A stretch of 19,985 bases of DNA from an uncultured Eubacteriales bacterium (lineage in GTDB: Bacteria; Bacillota; Clostridia; Christensenellales; Aristaeellaceae): positions 1 through 19,985 of the forward strand of contig UQNM01000045.1 of assembly GCA_900542395.1 (NCBI GenBank). Reading direction: 5' to 3'. The notes under the pieces are model-generated. The model was not told the origin of the DNA, searched no databases, and saw only the letters and a list, made by a program, of their open reading frames with translations. Both the position numbers and the translations under genes were made by a program. Numbering within the stretch: the first letter of the stretch is position 1; each line of letters opens with the position of its first letter. This document shows, piece by piece, positions 1 to 7,337 of the stretch.

Positions 1-330
1 CACCTCATGCCCTCTGGCTTGCAGCTCCGCCACCAGCTCGGGGTATTTTTCCGCCCAGAAGCCGACCAGAAAGAAATTGGTCTTCACCCCGTATTGATCC
101 AGAATGTTCAAAATCCCCTCTGTATTGGCGTTTCCCCATGCGGCGTCAAAGCTGATGGAGAGCACTTTTTCCTCTGTATCGACGTTATACACCGGCAGCT
201 CGCGCGTCGTCGTCGCCGCCATCAGCCCCGGACCGTCGCTTCGCGTCACATAAGCGGCCGTCAAAGCCGCCAGCGCGAAGATCATGGCCCAATGCCTTAC
301 GGAAAGCGAACCGAAGCGCTTTTTGTTCAT
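1..330 (-). CDS. Polysaccharide deacetylase, PdaB-like (partial, C-terminus off window)
   Basis: The visible 110 residues are the N-terminus of a NodB-fold carbohydrate esterase 4 protein. Such enzymes remove acetyl groups from peptidoglycan or related sugars outside the membrane. Residues about 13-28 are a hydrophobic signal/anchor segment. The catalytic domain then starts with ISFDAAWG (Asp62) and continues through GVKTNFFLVGFWAEKYPEL, a pattern I associate with the sporulation PdaB/YlxY group. In this group the second Asp of the usual TFDDG metal motif is replaced; here it is Ala63. I chose the ATG at 330 because GGAGG (minus strand, 339-343) lies 8 nt upstream. An in-frame ATG at 336 is too close to it. 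Family confidence is high; a sporulation role is inferred from similarity and from spoIIP being in the same window. Confidence 0.85.
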   Translation of the reverse strand, partial: MNKKRFGSLSVRHWAMIFALAALTAAYVTRSDGPGLMAATTTRELPVYNVDTEEKVLSISFDAAWGNANTEGILNILDQYGVKTNFFLVGFWAEKYPELVAELQARGHEV

Positions 331-474
331 CCGCATCGCCTCCACTTATCACCTCGAAGGTTTATATGTGGCGCGCTTTGCATTTAGAACTTCACTCATT
401 AGACGGAGCAGACCGCCCGTTTCTTCCCTGATTTTTCTCTCAAAAGAAAGATTTCACATTTCCGCCGCATTTGG

Positions 475-488
475 TCGTTTCGAAACGA
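475..488. promoter_or_regulatory. 14-bp perfect palindrome, operator-like
   Basis: TCGTTTCGAAACGA is a perfect palindrome about 145 bp upstream of the deacetylase start. Perfect short palindromes like this often bind dimeric repressors, but no regulator is identified and chance cannot be excluded. The rest of 331-548 holds no gene, and I could not assign a convincing promoter in it. Confidence 0.25.
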
Positions 489-548
489 TATGATCTATCC
501 GATTCGGCTTGTTCACTCGCCGTCCTTCGCCACGCCGCGCGCCTATAC

Positions 549-582
549 AAAAGAGCTGCTTCTTCTGTTCAGAAAAAGCAGC
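549..582 (-). terminator. Intrinsic terminator of the parE-parC operon
   Basis: Read on the minus strand, 582-570 pairs with 567-555: a 13-position stem (GCTGCTT...AAGCAGC) with one mismatch and a 2-nt loop, followed by a short run of T (549-552). It lies downstream of parC, beyond repeat copy A, and upstream of the deacetylase gene. Confidence 0.65.
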
Positions 583-597
583 CCGGAATCCTGTTTA

Positions 598-757
598 TAC
601 TAATTCGCAGTTAAAATGCTTAACAGAGCGCATCAGATTTTTTGTTCTGACGAAGCCAAGTGAAGTGAGGCGTACTGGAGGTACGTTGAACGGAACGAGG
701 CAAAGTCAGAGCGAAAAAGATGGTGCGCGGATTAAGCCATTTTAACAAGAATTAGTA
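598..757 (+). repeat. 160-bp MITE-like inverted-repeat element, copy A
   Basis: This segment is identical to 16359-16518. Its ends are perfect inverted repeats (TACTAATTC / GAATTAGTA), and imperfect pairing continues inward over almost the whole length. TTA lies on both sides (595-597 and 758-760), which fits a 3-bp target duplication. The right-hand TTA is also the parC stop codon (TAA on the minus strand). No transposase or credible reading frame is inside. It could instead be a conserved structured-RNA or 3'-UTR cassette; two copies are too few to decide. Confidence 0.85.
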
Positions 758-3241
758 TTAATTGTCGTTATTTGTCTCCGCGGTCAGTGCGGCGTATTCC
801 ACCACATCGTCAAGCAGCACATTGATGAGCAGTTGCCCCTTGCTCGTGCGGCGTTCCACGGCAATTTCGTCCATGTTGAGCACCGTCACATGGCCGTGCC
901 GCTGTTCCACACGCGCGCTCTTTGCGCCTGTGACGTTGAGGCAGGCGGCAAGCTGTGTGCCGGTTTCGCCCGTCTTGTTCATCGGCAGGAGCTTCTGCCC
1001 CTTGCCTGCGCGGCCCTGCCGCTCCACATCGTCGCTGAGCATCCGCTTGCCGAAGCCGCGGTCGCTGAGCACCAGCAGCATATCGCCCGCCTTCGGGATT
1101 TCAAACCAGCGCACCTCGTCGTCCTTGCCCACGTCCATGCCGCGAACGCCCGCCGTCGCGCGCCCCGTGCAGGAAACCGTGTCGAGCCTGAAGCGGAGCG
1201 CCGTACCCAAACGGGTAATCAGAATGATGTCGTCCTTGTCGTCGGGGGCCACCTGCACCATGCCGACCAGCTCGTCCTCGTCCTTGAGGTTGATCGCCAC
1301 GAAGCGCGCGCGGCGGATTCCGTATTCGGCCGCCGTCGTGCGCTTGACCTGTCCGTTCTTGGTGATAAACAGGAAATCGCCTTTTTTCGCCATCTCCTCC
1401 GTCTTGACGCAGACCATGGCGACGGCATGCTCGTGGTCGGCCAATCCGGCGATCAGGCCGGTCAGCAGACTTCCGCGATCCCTGAGCTTCATCGTTTCCG
1501 GAATTTTGGAAACGTCCAGCATGAAGCAGTTTCCCTTGTTCGTAAAGAAGTAGAGCGTCTCGTCCGTCGCCGTCTGAATGGTTTCCACCACGTCGTCCTT
1601 TGCGCCGGGCTGCGCGAGGTATTTATCCACCATGCGCGGGCTCATGCGGCGCAGTTGGCCGTCGCGCAGGCGCAGAATCGCCGTGTCTTCCGCGGCGGGC
1701 TTGTTTTCCACGACCGGCAGCGTCGCGCTGTCGTCCTCGATCAGCTCGGTGCGGCGCTCATCGCCGTATCGATCCCGAATCTCGGTCATTTCCTGACGAA
1801 TCACGTCGTCCAGCTTCTTCTCGCTCTTCAAAATGCCCTCAAGCCGCGCGATGGTTTTGAGAATCGCGGCATATTCCCTGCGAAGCGCCTCGATTTCCAG
1901 TCCGGTAAGGCGCTGAAGGCGCATATCCAGAATCGCCTGCGCCTGAATATCTGTCAGCCCGAACCGCGCAATCAGCTGCTCCTTGGCTTCCTTGGGGCTT
2001 TTGCTTTTGCGGATGAGCGCGATAACCTCGTCCAAATGGTTGACCGCCACCATCAGACCGGCCAGAATATGCTCTCTGGCCTGCGCCTGTTCCAGCTCGT
2101 ATTTCGTGCGGCGGGTCACCACGCGCTTCTGATGCTCAATATAATAGGTAAGCATCGCCTTGACGCCCATCTGAACCGGGCGGCCTTCCGCAATCGCCAC
2201 CATGTTCACGCCGAAGGTGATCTGCAAATCGGAGTATTTATAGAGCACCGACAGAATCGCCATCGGATCGACGTCCCGCTTCAGCTCGATCACCGCGCGC
2301 AGACCCGTGCGGTCGGATTCGTCGCGGATATCGTAAATGCCGCCGAGCTGAACCTTGCGCTCCTCGCTGAGCTTGAGAATTTTTTCCAGCATCGCCGCCT
2401 TGGGAATCTGATACGGCACCTCGGTGATGACAATCAGCTTGCGCCCCGCCGCGCCATCCTCGATGTGCACCTTGGCGCGCAAGGTCAGCTTGCCGCGCCC
2501 CGTTTCGTAAGCCGCGCGAATTTCGTCGTTTCGAATCAGCCTGCCGCCCGTCGGGAAATCCGGTGCGGGCAGGACGTTCATAATCTCATCCAGCGTCGCT
2601 TCCGGCTTGTCCATGACCAGAATCGCCGCATCGACAGCCTCCTTGAGGTTATGCGGCGGGATATTCGTCGCCAGACCGACCGCAATGCCGGATGCGCCGT
2701 TCACCAGCAGGTTCGGATATCGCGCAGGCAGCATATCCGGCTCTTTGAGCGTATCGTCAAAGTTGAAGCTGAACGGCACGGTGTCCTTATCGATATCCCG
2801 CAGCATTTCCAGCGCGAGCGGCGCCATGCGCGCCTCGGTGTAACGCATCGCGGCCGCACTGTCGCCGTCAATCGAGCCGAAGTTGCCATGGCCGTCAACC
2901 AGCAGGGCGCGCATGCTGTACGGCTGCGCCATACGCACCATCGCGTCGTAAACCGAGCTGTCGCCATGCGGATGATATTTGCCCAGACAATCGCCGACAA
3001 TGCGCGCGCATTTTTTGTGCGGCTTATCCGGCGTAACGCCCAGCTCGCTGAGCGTGAAGAGAATACGCCGCTGAACCGGCTTGAGGCCGTCCTCCACGCG
3101 CGGGAGCGCGCGTTCCAGAATGACGTGCTCCGCATACGGGATCATCGAGATATGCATGACCTCTTCCATCGGGCGCTGGATGATCTCGTGATGCGGCGCA
3201 GTCCCCTTCGGCGGCTGACCGCCTTCCTTTTTGCGTGCCAT
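758..3241 (-). CDS. parC: Type IIA DNA topoisomerase subunit A (ParC/topoisomerase IV-like)
   Basis: This is the 827-residue DNA-cleaving subunit of a type IIA topoisomerase, which passes one DNA duplex through a transient break in another. The active-site tyrosine is Tyr134 in AMRYTE. The quinolone-contact region GKYHPHGDSSVYD keeps Ser95 and Asp99, matching wild-type E. coli GyrA Ser83 and Asp87. The breakage-reunion domain is followed by a coiled tower and a C-terminal beta-pinwheel. The GyrA box, which lets gyrase wrap DNA, is only a degenerate QGRAGKG near residue 740. The opening IPYAEHVILERALPRVEDGL differs from the DYAMSVIVSRALPDVRDGL typical of GyrA. Both points favour a topoisomerase IV-type enzyme, but GyrA remains possible. 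Its ATG overlaps the parE stop by 1 nt, implying translational coupling. Confidence 0.9.
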   Translation of the reverse strand: MARKKEGGQPPKGTAPHHEIIQRPMEEVMHISMIPYAEHVILERALPRVEDGLKPVQRRILFTLSELGVTPDKPHKKCARIVGDCLGKYHPHGDSSVYDAMVRMAQPYSMRALLVDGHGNFGSIDGDSAAAMRYTEARMAPLALEMLRDIDKDTVPFSFNFDDTLKEPDMLPARYPNLLVNGASGIAVGLATNIPPHNLKEAVDAAILVMDKPEATLDEIMNVLPAPDFPTGGRLIRNDEIRAAYETGRGKLTLRAKVHIEDGAAGRKLIVITEVPYQIPKAAMLEKILKLSEERKVQLGGIYDIRDESDRTGLRAVIELKRDVDPMAILSVLYKYSDLQITFGVNMVAIAEGRPVQMGVKAMLTYYIEHQKRVVTRRTKYELEQAQAREHILAGLMVAVNHLDEVIALIRKSKSPKEAKEQLIARFGLTDIQAQAILDMRLQRLTGLEIEALRREYAAILKTIARLEGILKSEKKLDDVIRQEMTEIRDRYGDERRTELIEDDSATLPVVENKPAAEDTAILRLRDGQLRRMSPRMVDKYLAQPGAKDDVVETIQTATDETLYFFTNKGNCFMLDVSKIPETMKLRDRGSLLTGLIAGLADHEHAVAMVCVKTEEMAKKGDFLFITKNGQVKRTTAAEYGIRRARFVAINLKDEDELVGMVQVAPDDKDDIILITRLGTALRFRLDTVSCTGRATAGVRGMDVGKDDEVRWFEIPKAGDMLLVLSDRGFGKRMLSDDVERQGRAGKGQKLLPMNKTGETGTQLAACLNVTGAKSARVEQRHGHVTVLNMDEIAVERRTSKGQLLINVLLDDVVEYAALTAETNNDN

Positions 3242-5208
3242 TACTTTGCCTTCCCTTCTCGAGCCAGAAACGTATCCACCTTGTTGAAATCGGCATAGGT
3301 GGTGATATAGTCGCGCCGCGGCTCAACCTTGTCGCCCATCAGCAGCGTCACCAGCCGTTCGGCCTCGGCCACATCCTCCAGCGTCACCTGCATGAGCTGG
3401 CGGTTCTCCGGGTTCATCGTCGTTTCCCACAGCTGGGAGGGGTCCATCTCGCCCAAGCCCTTGTAGCGCTGAATGGTGTAGCCCTTGCCCGCCTTCGCCG
3501 TGACGGAGGCCAACTCCTTGTCGTCATACGCATAAACGATCTTGTCGCCCTTTGCAACGCGATACAGCGGCGGCATGCCGATGTACACATGGCCGTCCGT
3601 AATCAATTCGCGCATATAGCGATAGAAGAACGTCAGCAGAATCGCGCGGATGTGCGCGCCGTCCTGATCCGCATCGGAAAGGATGATGACCTTGTAATAC
3701 TTGAGGCTCTTGATATCAAAATCCTCGCCGATGCCCGTGCCCAGCGCCGTGATGATCGAGCGGAATTCTTCGTTGGCGAGCACTTGGTCGATGCGCTTTT
3801 TCTCCACGTTGAGCGGCTTGCCGCGGATCGGCAGAATCGCCTGAAAGCGGCGGTCGCGCCCCTGCTTGGCGCTGCCGCCTGCGGAATCGCCCTCGACGAT
3901 GAACATTTCGTTCTCCTCGGCCTTTCTGCCCGTGCAGCTTGAGAGCTTGCCGACCAGCGGCGCGGCGTCCAGTTGGTTTTTCGCGCGGGCGACTTCCTTT
4001 GCCTTTCGCGCGGCCTCGCGAACCTTGCAGGCGCGCAGCGCTTTTTCGACAATCGCCTGCGCAACGTCCTGATTTTTGAGGTTTTCGAGGTATTCCGTCA
4101 TGCGGGCGTACACGAAAGCCTCCACCGCCGGGCGAACCTCCGTGTTGCCCAGCTTGCCCTTCGTCTGCCCCTCAAACTGCGGGTTGCGCACAAAGGTCGC
4201 CAGCACCGCCGTGATTCCCTCGCGGTAATCCTCGCCCATCAGGTTGTTGTCCTTTTCCTTGAGCGCGCCGACCTTGCGGGCATAGTCGTTCAGGGCGCGC
4301 GTAAACCCGGCCTTAAAGCCCATTTCATGCGTGCCGCCCTCGGCCGTCGGGATGTTGTTGACATAGGAAAAGATGTTCTCCGCGTAATCGTCGGTGTGCT
4401 GAATTGCCAGACACACGCGCACGTCGTCCTGCACGCCGTCGAGCATCAGCACGTTTTCATACAGCGGCGTTTTATCCCGATTGATATAGCTCACGTAATC
4501 CGCTAGACCGCCCTCGTACATGAAGACGGTTTTCTGCTTTTCCGGGTCTTTTTCCCGTTCATCGACAAATGTGATGGAAAGCCCCTTGTTCAGATATGCC
4601 AGCTCGCGCAGATGGCGGCGGACGGTTTCGGCATTGAATTTCGTTTCCTCAAAAACGGTGTCGTCCGGCAGGAACGTCACGCGCGTGCCATGCTTGCGCG
4701 TCGCGCTGACGCGCTCCAGCGGGGTCACCGCGCGCCCGGAGGCGATTTTCTTTTCCGCCGGATCATAATTGCTTTCAAAGCGCATGCGGTAGTGGCCGCC
4801 GCCGGTGCAGCTATCCACGACGAGCCATTTGCTCAGCGCGTTGACGACCGATGCGCCAACGCCGTGCAGGCCGCCGGAATACGCATAATTCTGATGATCG
4901 AATTTGCCGCCCGCGTGCAGCCGGGTGTAGATCACCTCCACGCCCGTGATGCCCAATTCCGGGTGGATATCGACCGGAACGCCGCGGCCGTCGTCCTCCA
5001 CGGAAGCGCTGCCGTCCTTGTGCAGCTCCACGGAGATGCTCCTGGCGTAGCCATTGGCCACCTCGTCAATCGCGTTATCCACGATTTCCCAAAGCAGGTG
5101 GTGCAAACCGCGGGAGCCTGTCGAGCCGATGTACATACCCGGACGCATCCGAACCGCATCCAGCCCTTCAAGCACCTTGAGCATGCTGGCAGAATAGGTT
5201 TTCGCCAT
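3241..5208 (-). CDS. parE: Type IIA DNA topoisomerase subunit B (ParE/GyrB-like)
   Basis: This is the ATPase subunit (655 residues) that partners the downstream A subunit. The N-terminal GHKL ATPase fold shows EIVDNAIDE (catalytic Glu41, Asn45), EDDGRGVPVD (71-80) and the lid GGLHGVG (112-118). The transducer domain follows. The C-terminal TOPRIM domain carries EGDSAGG (Glu439), PIRGK (460-464) and DADQDG (512-517), which bind the catalytic metals. The length matches the Gram-positive ParE/GyrB class, which lacks the insert of the E. coli GyrB. The start has a strong AAGGAGGG (5217-5224) 8 nt upstream and a sigma-A promoter just beyond. ParE is preferred over GyrB mainly because of the partner subunit; a separate gyrAB pair elsewhere in the genome would settle it. 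Confidence 0.9.
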   Translation of the reverse strand: MAKTYSASMLKVLEGLDAVRMRPGMYIGSTGSRGLHHLLWEIVDNAIDEVANGYARSISVELHKDGSASVEDDGRGVPVDIHPELGITGVEVIYTRLHAGGKFDHQNYAYSGGLHGVGASVVNALSKWLVVDSCTGGGHYRMRFESNYDPAEKKIASGRAVTPLERVSATRKHGTRVTFLPDDTVFEETKFNAETVRRHLRELAYLNKGLSITFVDEREKDPEKQKTVFMYEGGLADYVSYINRDKTPLYENVLMLDGVQDDVRVCLAIQHTDDYAENIFSYVNNIPTAEGGTHEMGFKAGFTRALNDYARKVGALKEKDNNLMGEDYREGITAVLATFVRNPQFEGQTKGKLGNTEVRPAVEAFVYARMTEYLENLKNQDVAQAIVEKALRACKVREAARKAKEVARAKNQLDAAPLVGKLSSCTGRKAEENEMFIVEGDSAGGSAKQGRDRRFQAILPIRGKPLNVEKKRIDQVLANEEFRSIITALGTGIGEDFDIKSLKYYKVIILSDADQDGAHIRAILLTFFYRYMRELITDGHVYIGMPPLYRVAKGDKIVYAYDDKELASVTAKAGKGYTIQRYKGLGEMDPSQLWETTMNPENRQLMQVTLEDVAEAERLVTLLMGDKVEPRRDYITTYADFNKVDTFLAREGKAK

Positions 5209-5242
5209 GAATAAAGCCCTCCTTATAATCGTACAACTCTAT

Positions 5243-5271
5243 ATTATACCTGATTTTTCCGTTTTTTGCAA
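5243..5271 (-). promoter_or_regulatory. Sigma-A promoter of parE-parC
   Basis: On the minus strand, TTGCAA (5266-5271) and a perfect TATAAT (5243-5248) are separated by exactly 17 bp. The predicted start site lies about 20-25 nt upstream of the parE ribosome binding site. Confidence 0.8.
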
Positions 5272-5395
5272 TGCCCCGCCTGAAACTTGCGCATTTCCAT
5301 TCAGGTTTGGACACTGTTTTTCGCGCCTTCAGGCATATGAAACGCCGTTTCGGCGCATCCTGTCTTTACTGAAATGAAGCGAGGAGGGATACGGT

Positions 5396-6034
5396 GTGTC
5401 TCTGGGCATGATTCTTCTGGTGGTGCTCGCGCTGCTGATTCTGTTCGGCGTTTTGCAGCGCGTTCTGGATCGAATGGCGCTCACCGACAGGCAGGCGCTG
5501 CTTCTGGTCGCGCTGATTTTTGTCGGCGGCTGGCTGCCGGATATCCGTTTGGGAATGGTTTCCGTCAACATCGGCGGCGCGCTTGTGCCTTTAGGCGTCT
5601 GCGTCTATCTGTTTTTTCACGCCGGCACGGGCAGGGAGCGAATCCGCTGTCTGGTCGCGTCAGTGCTGACCGCCGCGGTGATTGACGTCATCAGCCTGCT
5701 GTTCCCCGCAGACCCCGTCGCCATGCCGTTTGACCCGATGGTGCTCTACGGTCTGTGCGGCGGTGTCATCGCGTGGCTGACGGGGCGATCCCGGCGCAGC
5801 GCGTTTATCGCGGGCGTGCTCGGCATGATTCTTGCCGACACGGCAATCGGCGTGGTCAACTGGACGCGCGGCGTTCAGCAGGTTCTGTATCTGGGCAGCG
5901 CGGGCGCGCTGGACGCCGTCGTGCTTTCCGGCGTGACGGCGGTGATGCTCTGCGAGCTGTTCGGCGAAATCATGGAGCGCATGGCGCGCGGCAAGACGGA
6001 CGGCAGCACGCTGCAGGGAGGTCAAAGCGCATGA
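5396..6034 (+). CDS. DUF1614 family integral membrane protein
   Basis: This 212-residue, very hydrophobic protein has about six membrane segments (near residues 3-20, 33-50, 55-75, 85-105, 135-152 and 165-185). I recognise the DUF1614 pattern from the SVNIGGALVPLGVCVYL region and the late segment LYLGSAGALDAVVLSG. No catalytic motif is apparent and the function is unknown. The GTG start is supported by GAGGAGGG at 5381-5388, 7 nt upstream. Its stop overlaps the spoIIP ATG by 4 nt (ATGA), so the two are almost certainly co-transcribed and coupled. That suggests a sporulation or membrane role linked to SpoIIP, an inference from context only. Confidence 0.75.
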   Translation: MSLGMILLVVLALLILFGVLQRVLDRMALTDRQALLLVALIFVGGWLPDIRLGMVSVNIGGALVPLGVCVYLFFHAGTGRERIRCLVASVLTAAVIDVISLLFPADPVAMPFDPMVLYGLCGGVIAWLTGRSRRSAFIAGVLGMILADTAIGVVNWTRGVQQVLYLGSAGALDAVVLSGVTAVMLCELFGEIMERMARGKTDGSTLQGGQSA

Positions 6035-7206
6035 AAGAAAAGCTCTCCCGCCTCGCGCTCTCCTTTGCGCTGGCGATTGCGTTATACGCCGCCTTTCTGC
6101 CGACGGCCTCCGCTGACGACGTCGCCGAATCGCTGCACGTCGCGGTAGACGGAACGGGCGCGTATCTGTTCTCCATCAGCGGCGAAATCAGCGAAGGCGA
6201 CGAATATATCAGCGCCGACAACATCCTCTACCGCATCGCAACCGTGCAAAACGGAAACGCCATCGCGGAAAAAATCGGCGAGGAAACCATGCCGGACGTT
6301 TCGTGGCTGGACGTGGGGCAGGCTCAGCCCGTCTTCGCGCAGGAAAGCGCCGTGCCCGCCGCCAGCGCAAAAGCCGATGATTCCCGCAAGCTGATCGCCA
6401 TGTACATCACGCACAGCGACGAAAGCTACGTTCCCTCCGACGGAACGCAGAGCGTCAACGGGCAGGGCGGCATATACGACGTGGCGCGCGAATTCCGCGA
6501 TGCGCTTCAGCAGCAGGGTATCGACGTGATTCTGGATGAATCCACCCACCTGCCCCATGATTCCGGCGCGTATCGGCGCAGCCGTCAGACCGCCGAGCGG
6601 CTTTTGCAGAAAAGGCCGGACGCGATCATCGACGTTCATCGCGACGGCATCCCTGACCAGAGCGAATACGCATGCAGCATCGACGGCGAAAACGTGTCGC
6701 GGGTTCGGCTGCTGGTCGGGCGCGGCAACCAGAACAGCTCGGTCAACCGGGAATTTGCCAAGCAGATGAAGGCCGTCGCCGATAAGCAGTACCCCGGATT
6801 GGTGAAGGATATTTTCATCGGCAAGGGGACGTATAATCAGGATCTCGCGCCGCATGCGATTCTGCTTGAATTTGGCACACATACCATCAGCAAAGAGCGC
6901 GTGCTCAATTCGGCGGATATGATGGCCAAGGTCGTCTCCAACACGCTTTACGGCCCGCAGACCGGCAGCGCCAGCGCGGAAAAGAGCGAAAAAGGCGCAT
7001 CCGGCGCGCAGAAACCGGCCGCGAAAGACGACGCGGGCGTTTCCGGCGGCGTTATCTTTCTGCTTGTGGCCGTCGTGGCGGGCGTGCTGATCTTCGCGTT
7101 TGCGCAGACCGGCAGCGGCAAGGCCATGGGCGAAAAGCTCGGGCGAAACGTCAGCGAAATGACCGGCGGCCTGTTGGGCAAAAAGCCGAAGGACAAAAAC
7201 GGATAA
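6031..7206 (+). CDS. spoIIP: SpoIIP-family sporulation peptidoglycan hydrolase
   Basis: SpoIIP is the amidase/endopeptidase that works with SpoIID and SpoIIM to thin septal peptidoglycan so the mother cell can engulf the forespore. The 391-residue product has a signal/anchor segment (residues 6-28, possible cleavage after TASA). The SpoIIP domain spans about 119-305 with YITHSDESYVPSDG (His128, Glu131), HDSGAYRRSR (176-185), IIDVHRDG (199-206), YNQDLAP (268-274) and Glu280. A second hydrophobic segment, about 341-358, follows an Ala/Lys/Ser-rich linker. I do not expect this C-terminal segment in the Bacillus protein, which is anchored only at its N-terminus. GGGAGG (6016-6021) precedes the ATG by 9 nt. 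The start overlaps the DUF1614 stop, and a terminator follows 15 nt after the gene. Confidence 0.9.
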   Translation: MKEKLSRLALSFALAIALYAAFLPTASADDVAESLHVAVDGTGAYLFSISGEISEGDEYISADNILYRIATVQNGNAIAEKIGEETMPDVSWLDVGQAQPVFAQESAVPAASAKADDSRKLIAMYITHSDESYVPSDGTQSVNGQGGIYDVAREFRDALQQQGIDVILDESTHLPHDSGAYRRSRQTAERLLQKRPDAIIDVHRDGIPDQSEYACSIDGENVSRVRLLVGRGNQNSSVNREFAKQMKAVADKQYPGLVKDIFIGKGTYNQDLAPHAILLEFGTHTISKERVLNSADMMAKVVSNTLYGPQTGSASAEKSEKGASGAQKPAAKDDAGVSGGVIFLLVAVVAGVLIFAFAQTGSGKAMGEKLGRNVSEMTGGLLGKKPKDKNG

Positions 7207-7220
7207 CAAACGGTTTTACT

Positions 7221-7260
7221 GCGCGGCACGGCGGTTTTTCAGCCTGCCGCGCGTTTTTTT
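7221..7260 (+). terminator. Intrinsic terminator after spoIIP
   Basis: GCGCGGCA (7221-7228) pairs with TGCCGCGC (7245-7252), with extra GGC/GCC pairing inside, followed by seven T residues (7254-7260). Confidence 0.9.
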
Positions 7261-7270
7261 ATGCAAATGC

Positions 7271-7299
7271 TTGACTTTGCCGCCGAAATCCATCATAAT
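7271..7299 (+). promoter_or_regulatory. Sigma-A promoter of the DUF512-der-plsY operon
   Basis: TTGACT (7271-7276) and CATAAT (7294-7299) have an ideal 17-bp spacer. They lie between the spoIIP terminator and the DUF512 start, giving a leader of about 30 nt. Confidence 0.75.
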
Positions 7300-7337
7300 A
7301 TGTTGGGTTATTTTGAAAAAGAAGGTGTTTCGTTTCC

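Noticed and set aside
509..745. Small open frame entering repeat copy A whose last 49 residues equal those of a frame at 16246-16506.
   Set aside because: The shared protein end is only a translation of the identical repeat. The upstream parts are unrelated and there is no ribosome binding site, so this is not evidence of a gene.
833..3298. Very long open frame on the plus strand opposite parC (and similar ones opposite nrdD and opposite the HAD-rluA-unknown genes).
   Set aside because: These are antisense shadows of GC-rich coding sequence. They give His/Arg/Ala-rich products with no known domains, lack fitting ribosome binding sites, and lie opposite genes with intact catalytic motifs.
758..5208. 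Annotation of the topoisomerase pair as gyrB-gyrA.
   Set aside because: The A subunit has only a degenerate GyrA box and a non-GyrA N-terminal pattern, and the pair is not next to dnaA, recF or other usual gyrase neighbours here. Topoisomerase IV is preferred, though not proven.
5333..5365. Possible sporulation sigma-E promoter before the DUF1614 gene (GCATATG, then CATCCTGT).
   Set aside because: The -10-like part lacks the expected CATA core and the spacing is at the limit. It is suggestive given spoIIP downstream, but too weak to call.
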